Assembly (NCBI GenBank): GCA_001792895.1
Contig: MARA01000033.1
Span: 248,001-312,000 of the forward strand
Direction: 5' to 3'
DNA length: 64,000 nucleotides
From: Lentinus brumalis
Taxonomy: Eukaryota; Basidiomycota; Agaricomycetes; Polyporales; Polyporaceae
Below are positions 60,801 through 64,000 of the stretch, piece after piece. The translations under genes and the position numbers were made by a program. The notes below the pieces were generated by a model. That model was given only the letters and a program-made list of their open reading frames with translations, was not told the DNA's origin and did not search any database. Numbering within the stretch: position 1 is the stretch's first letter; the number at the start of each line of letters is the position of its first letter.

Positions 60801-63800
60801 GACGCTGCGCCGCCGACCAATGTTGCTGCGGCCGATGTACGGAAGAGGAGTGGGGGCAGGGAACAGAGGGCCGGGAGCGGCAGCAGCGGCGTCGAGCCGG
60901 GCAGCCTCCAACTGTCCGGGAGTTGCCCTCACAAAGTACATGCGCGGCTGGGGCTCCGCCGTGAGGAGGCTGAGAAGCCAGCGAATCTCTGCCATGCAGG
61001 GGCAGCCGTGCCCGGGGCTGAAGCTCATGAACGGGATGTCGGGCGGCCAGCCGAGGAGGAGCACGCCGTAGCGAAGGACGACATGCTTCTGGAAAGCCGT
61101 GAGCGTCCACCACATGCGTGCGCACCGATCGCCGGTTGCGAGGACTGTGAGAAGGTACGGAGTTAGCGCAAAGTCAATCAAGCTGATGTCAGAACGAACA
61201 TACTCAGCAATTCCGTGAGAAGACGCCGCACGCTTCCTCGGGGTCTGAATGGTCGGGCTTGGGTAGTTGTGTTGCGAGCGGTACACCGGGAATGATTGGG
61301 ATGGACGCGGCGATGGGAAACGGTTCTGGAAGAGGGCGGAGGCGGGCTGCATGTGTGGAAGAGCGCACGGGAGTGGATCGAGTCGCGGAGGCGTACTGTA
61401 GACGAGGGGTGTGGGTAGGAGCCATAGACGGCGTCGAGACGGTACCTAGGAATTTATACCGCCGTCCTCAGGCTGCCAATAAGACCCTTGCGGTCGTATA
61501 ATTTCAAGCCATTGAGGCGACGGCCTCAAACCGCGAGACTCTGCAGTCAAAAGGATAAGCGAGAAGGTACTGTGCGCCGTCGACACATCAGTTTGCGTCC
61601 ACAGGGAATATTCATAGACTCACAGGCTACATCTGGGCCCAAATCCGGGTCAAATTGGGACAATCAAGTTCGCACCGCCGTCAGCTTTCGCAAGAAGACT
61701 CGTCGCATGCGGACGGCGATGACATTGCAACCGCGACCCTGCATGTGTGAACTACAAGCCTGCGACCTGAAACTCCAACCGACAAGAATCTCCGAGCGGA
61801 ATCGCAAAGGAGAACATTGTATATTGCAGGTACGTCGATACTGTACAGCTCAGACTCTGTAGTAGCGTACGGCAGGCTGAACACTCTTCTTGCAACGAAC
61901 GAAGACACAGACCGGGGACTCAAACGTAGCGGCGCGCAGAGTCCAAGCCCAAGGAGCTGTGTCCGCGGCGAGATACGCGCAGCCCGATCGAAATGAGCAG
62001 TCGCACGGACAGACCGACCGATTGGACGTTCCAGATCCAATAGCTTGGAAGCGTGCTGGGCTCGCGTTGCACGGAGGTGCACGGTATCCCGGTATCCCGG
62101 CCACCGTTATGTGCACGGTATCCCGGCCACCGTTATGTGCAGGAAATGGCGAACTTCGAGCCTGCACAAAGTCGGAGACTGGTCTAGGACGCACGACGAG
62201 GACGATTCAGTGCACGAACCATGCAGGTATCCTGAATGGTGCACAGGAGGGTCCTCCCACCGCTTCGCATCTAAAGCGCGACACATCGGATGCATCTCGA
62301 CTTCGGTCACGCCGGGATCAAGCGTGGGCGAAGCGAGAGGCATTTTCATTGCAATATATGAGACGCACCGATTCAGTGCGGCGCCGTCTAATCCAAGGAG
62401 CTGGCTCGGACGCCGCCGCGACATCCACGTCCGTCCAAAGGTCGTCCCAAGTCGCCGTGAACTCCCTGCACTCGGCCTGCTCTCTCGCAGGCACATGTGC
62501 GCCTGGATAACTGGCGTCCATGTGTGGGGTGAACCGCGAACCACCGACGGCGCTGCAGGGGATGTGCGTCGTGAGATTCCAAGACGAGAATGGAGCTACC
62601 GAGAGTAACCGTTAGTGCATCCTCAAGACATGCGACCAGGAACCGTCTCCGTGAGACTCGTACGACGCGATCACATACGAGCCGAAGCAGAGTACGCATG
62701 CGTGATAGCCCCGTTACAATGGCTGCCTGCACGCGATATCGGTGCGCTCGTCTCTCCGCCCTCGCCGCAAACCCTGGCTCACCTCCGTGCTGCAGCCCAA
62801 CCGTGCAAGCTGCGATATCCTCGACGCAGAACCCTGGATTGGTGTCAGTAAATCAACTCCGCCCGAGTCGCGTCGTACGTGTGCAGCACGCAGAGGACCG
62901 AGTACGAGTACTCTGCCCGCAAGCCGCAAACTCCGTCGGCGGAGCCGCGGAGAGGTTCGTGCATCTCATGACATGTCAGGAACCGCTAGGAGCCATCTCC
63001 ATGGGACTCGCGCGATGCGAACGCATACGAGAGTCCGCACGCCGGATAGCCCCAGTCACGGACGCCGCCTGCACGCGATATCGGTGCAGTTGTCCCCCTC
63101 GCCGCAAGCCCTGGCCAGCCTCCTTGCTGCAGCCCAATCATGCAAGCTGCAAGATCCTGGCCTGGTATCAGTGCATCGACTCTGTCCGAGCCGCCATGCG
63201 TGCATAACGCTGCAGAGGCGGTCCGGGCCGTGGCAGGCTAGTAGTACGAGTACTTCCACTGCTCGCCGGCCGCAGACTCCGTTCGATAGTGCGGTGTGAA
63301 ACGTACCTCTCGACCCTGACGCCAAGCCCCGCCGAGTCGGCGAGTCCGAATTGCTGGGCTAGCTCTGCTGCTTGCCGGAGGGGAGGTGAGCTTCGAGCAG
63401 CATCCTTGAGCTCCCGCCGCACGTACGGAGTCAGGACGCATCCAAGGTCCTGCGCTGCTGTCCCTGCTCGCAGACGGGCACCGCTCGCCACCTAGACCTG
63501 ACTCCCTATCCAGCGAGAGTGTGTACTATGCTGCACGCCGCACGGGCGTTGATGCGACCTGCAACGGGAGCGGGAGCGGGAGGTTAGCGCATCGTAGAAA
63601 GGTACAGGTCGCGTCGCTTCTGGTTCCGGGTCAACGTACCGATATGATAATTCCGTCTAGACTCTGGAGGCTTCCGACCGTTGGCGAACGCGTCTATGTA
63701 TCTTTGAACGCCGCGCCAAGTTCGTACACATCCCGATGCCCGACGCCCGTGTTCCTCGTCGCTGCTCCAGCCCAAGACTGCTGAGAGGGAGTCCTCGATG

Positions 63801-64000
63801 CGCAGCGGAGGTGCGTGCACAAGACGTCCCCGGACTCGTCGTGACGTCTGCATCTCGAAGCCCCGGACGTCGGGCTGCAAACACGGAGAGGGGTGAGCCA
63901 CACTAGCGTGAAACACGAATCGAAAGACGAACTCACGCTGTCACCACGCGCCGCTTACCAGCCCCAACATCGACGGCGTGACGACCGCCCGGTGCTCGGC
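57243..64000 (+). repeat. tandem array unit C, cut by the window end
   Basis: The third copy is visible for 6.76 kb. It differs from A and B by one G fewer near 59456, a 12-bp loss near 60179 and one G fewer at 61240-61243. The array may continue beyond the window. Confidence 0.93.
60558..61352 (-). CDS. hypothetical protein, array copy C (open frame, 264 residues)
   Basis: The uninterrupted frame starts MQPASALFQNRFPSPRP at 61352, with HGIAEYVRSDISLIDFALTP joining the N-terminal part to the shared body. Four G at 61240-61243 keep it open. A TATAAATT box on the minus strand lies about 97 bp upstream. Unknown function; no membrane segment or known motif apart from the GWPPDIPF signature. Confidence 0.55.
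   Translation of the reverse strand: MQPASALFQNRFPSPRPSQSFPVYRSQHNYPSPTIQTPRKRAASSHGIAEYVRSDISLIDFALTPYLLTVLATGDRCARMWWTLTAFQKHVVLRYGVLLLGWPPDIPFMSFSPGHGCPCMAEIRWLLSLLTAEPQPRMYFVRATPGQLEAARLDAAAAAPGPLFPAPTPLPYIGRSNIGRRRSVRHNEADGSVIPPRYIRDGPKSAKVISEELDSEPSGWTSVRTEPLPQMYKDGAWLIWGESGWRLPTASELLSSSNSCWDRS

Overview
The window is fungal nuclear DNA, most likely from an Agaricomycete of the wood-decay (polypore) type. The evidence is a GC-rich sequence, genes split by many 50-60 nt GT..AG introns, an AA9 lytic polysaccharide monooxygenase, a cytochrome P450, F-box/LRR-like proteins, a Crinkler-type kinase-like protein and divergently paired, intron-containing H2A/H2B genes. Species or genus cannot be read from the sequence.

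Layout. 1-5.4 kb: the 5' part of a single-pass membrane protein (minus), a Crinkler/FunK1-like kinase-like gene (minus, apparently frameshifted) and a DgoD-type galactonate dehydratase (minus). 5.8-9.7 kb: a SET-domain protein (minus) and an SRRM1-like PWI/RS splicing factor (plus). 10.4-15.1 kb: an AA9 LPMO gene, two paralogous HNH-like zinc proteins and a 3' fragment of a second AA9 gene, all plus; this looks like a local segmental duplication. 15.5-17.5 kb: an F-box protein. 17.7-19.3 kb: divergent H2A-H2B pair 1. 20-25 kb: an orphan 5' exon, degenerate repeats and a coiled-coil/UBE3D-like (HECT_2) ubiquitin ligase gene. 26-28.4 kb: a cytochrome P450. 29.1-30.7 kb: a second F-box protein (minus). 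32.5-34.3 kb: divergent H2B-H2A pair 2, followed by an RRM gene resembling the first RRM of Gbp2/Hrb1.

From 36.1 kb to the end of the window the sequence is a head-to-tail tandem array of a unit of about 10,564 bp: two full copies and a partial third, differing only by a handful of small indels and substitutions. Each unit begins in the RRM gene's main exon, carries a hypothetical minus-strand ORF and several kilobases of mostly non-coding, locally repetitive DNA, and ends with a chimeric H2A (complete histone core and C-terminus, canonical N-tail replaced) plus the 5' half of the next RRM gene. The H2A-RRM segment inside the unit is an older, diverged duplicate of the segment next to histone pair 2, so at least two rounds of duplication are visible.

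Several otherwise well-conserved genes (AA9, F-box 2, UBE3D-like) are broken by one missing base in a C or G run. The array copies also differ mainly in such runs. This points to homopolymer errors in the assembly as a serious alternative to true pseudogenes.
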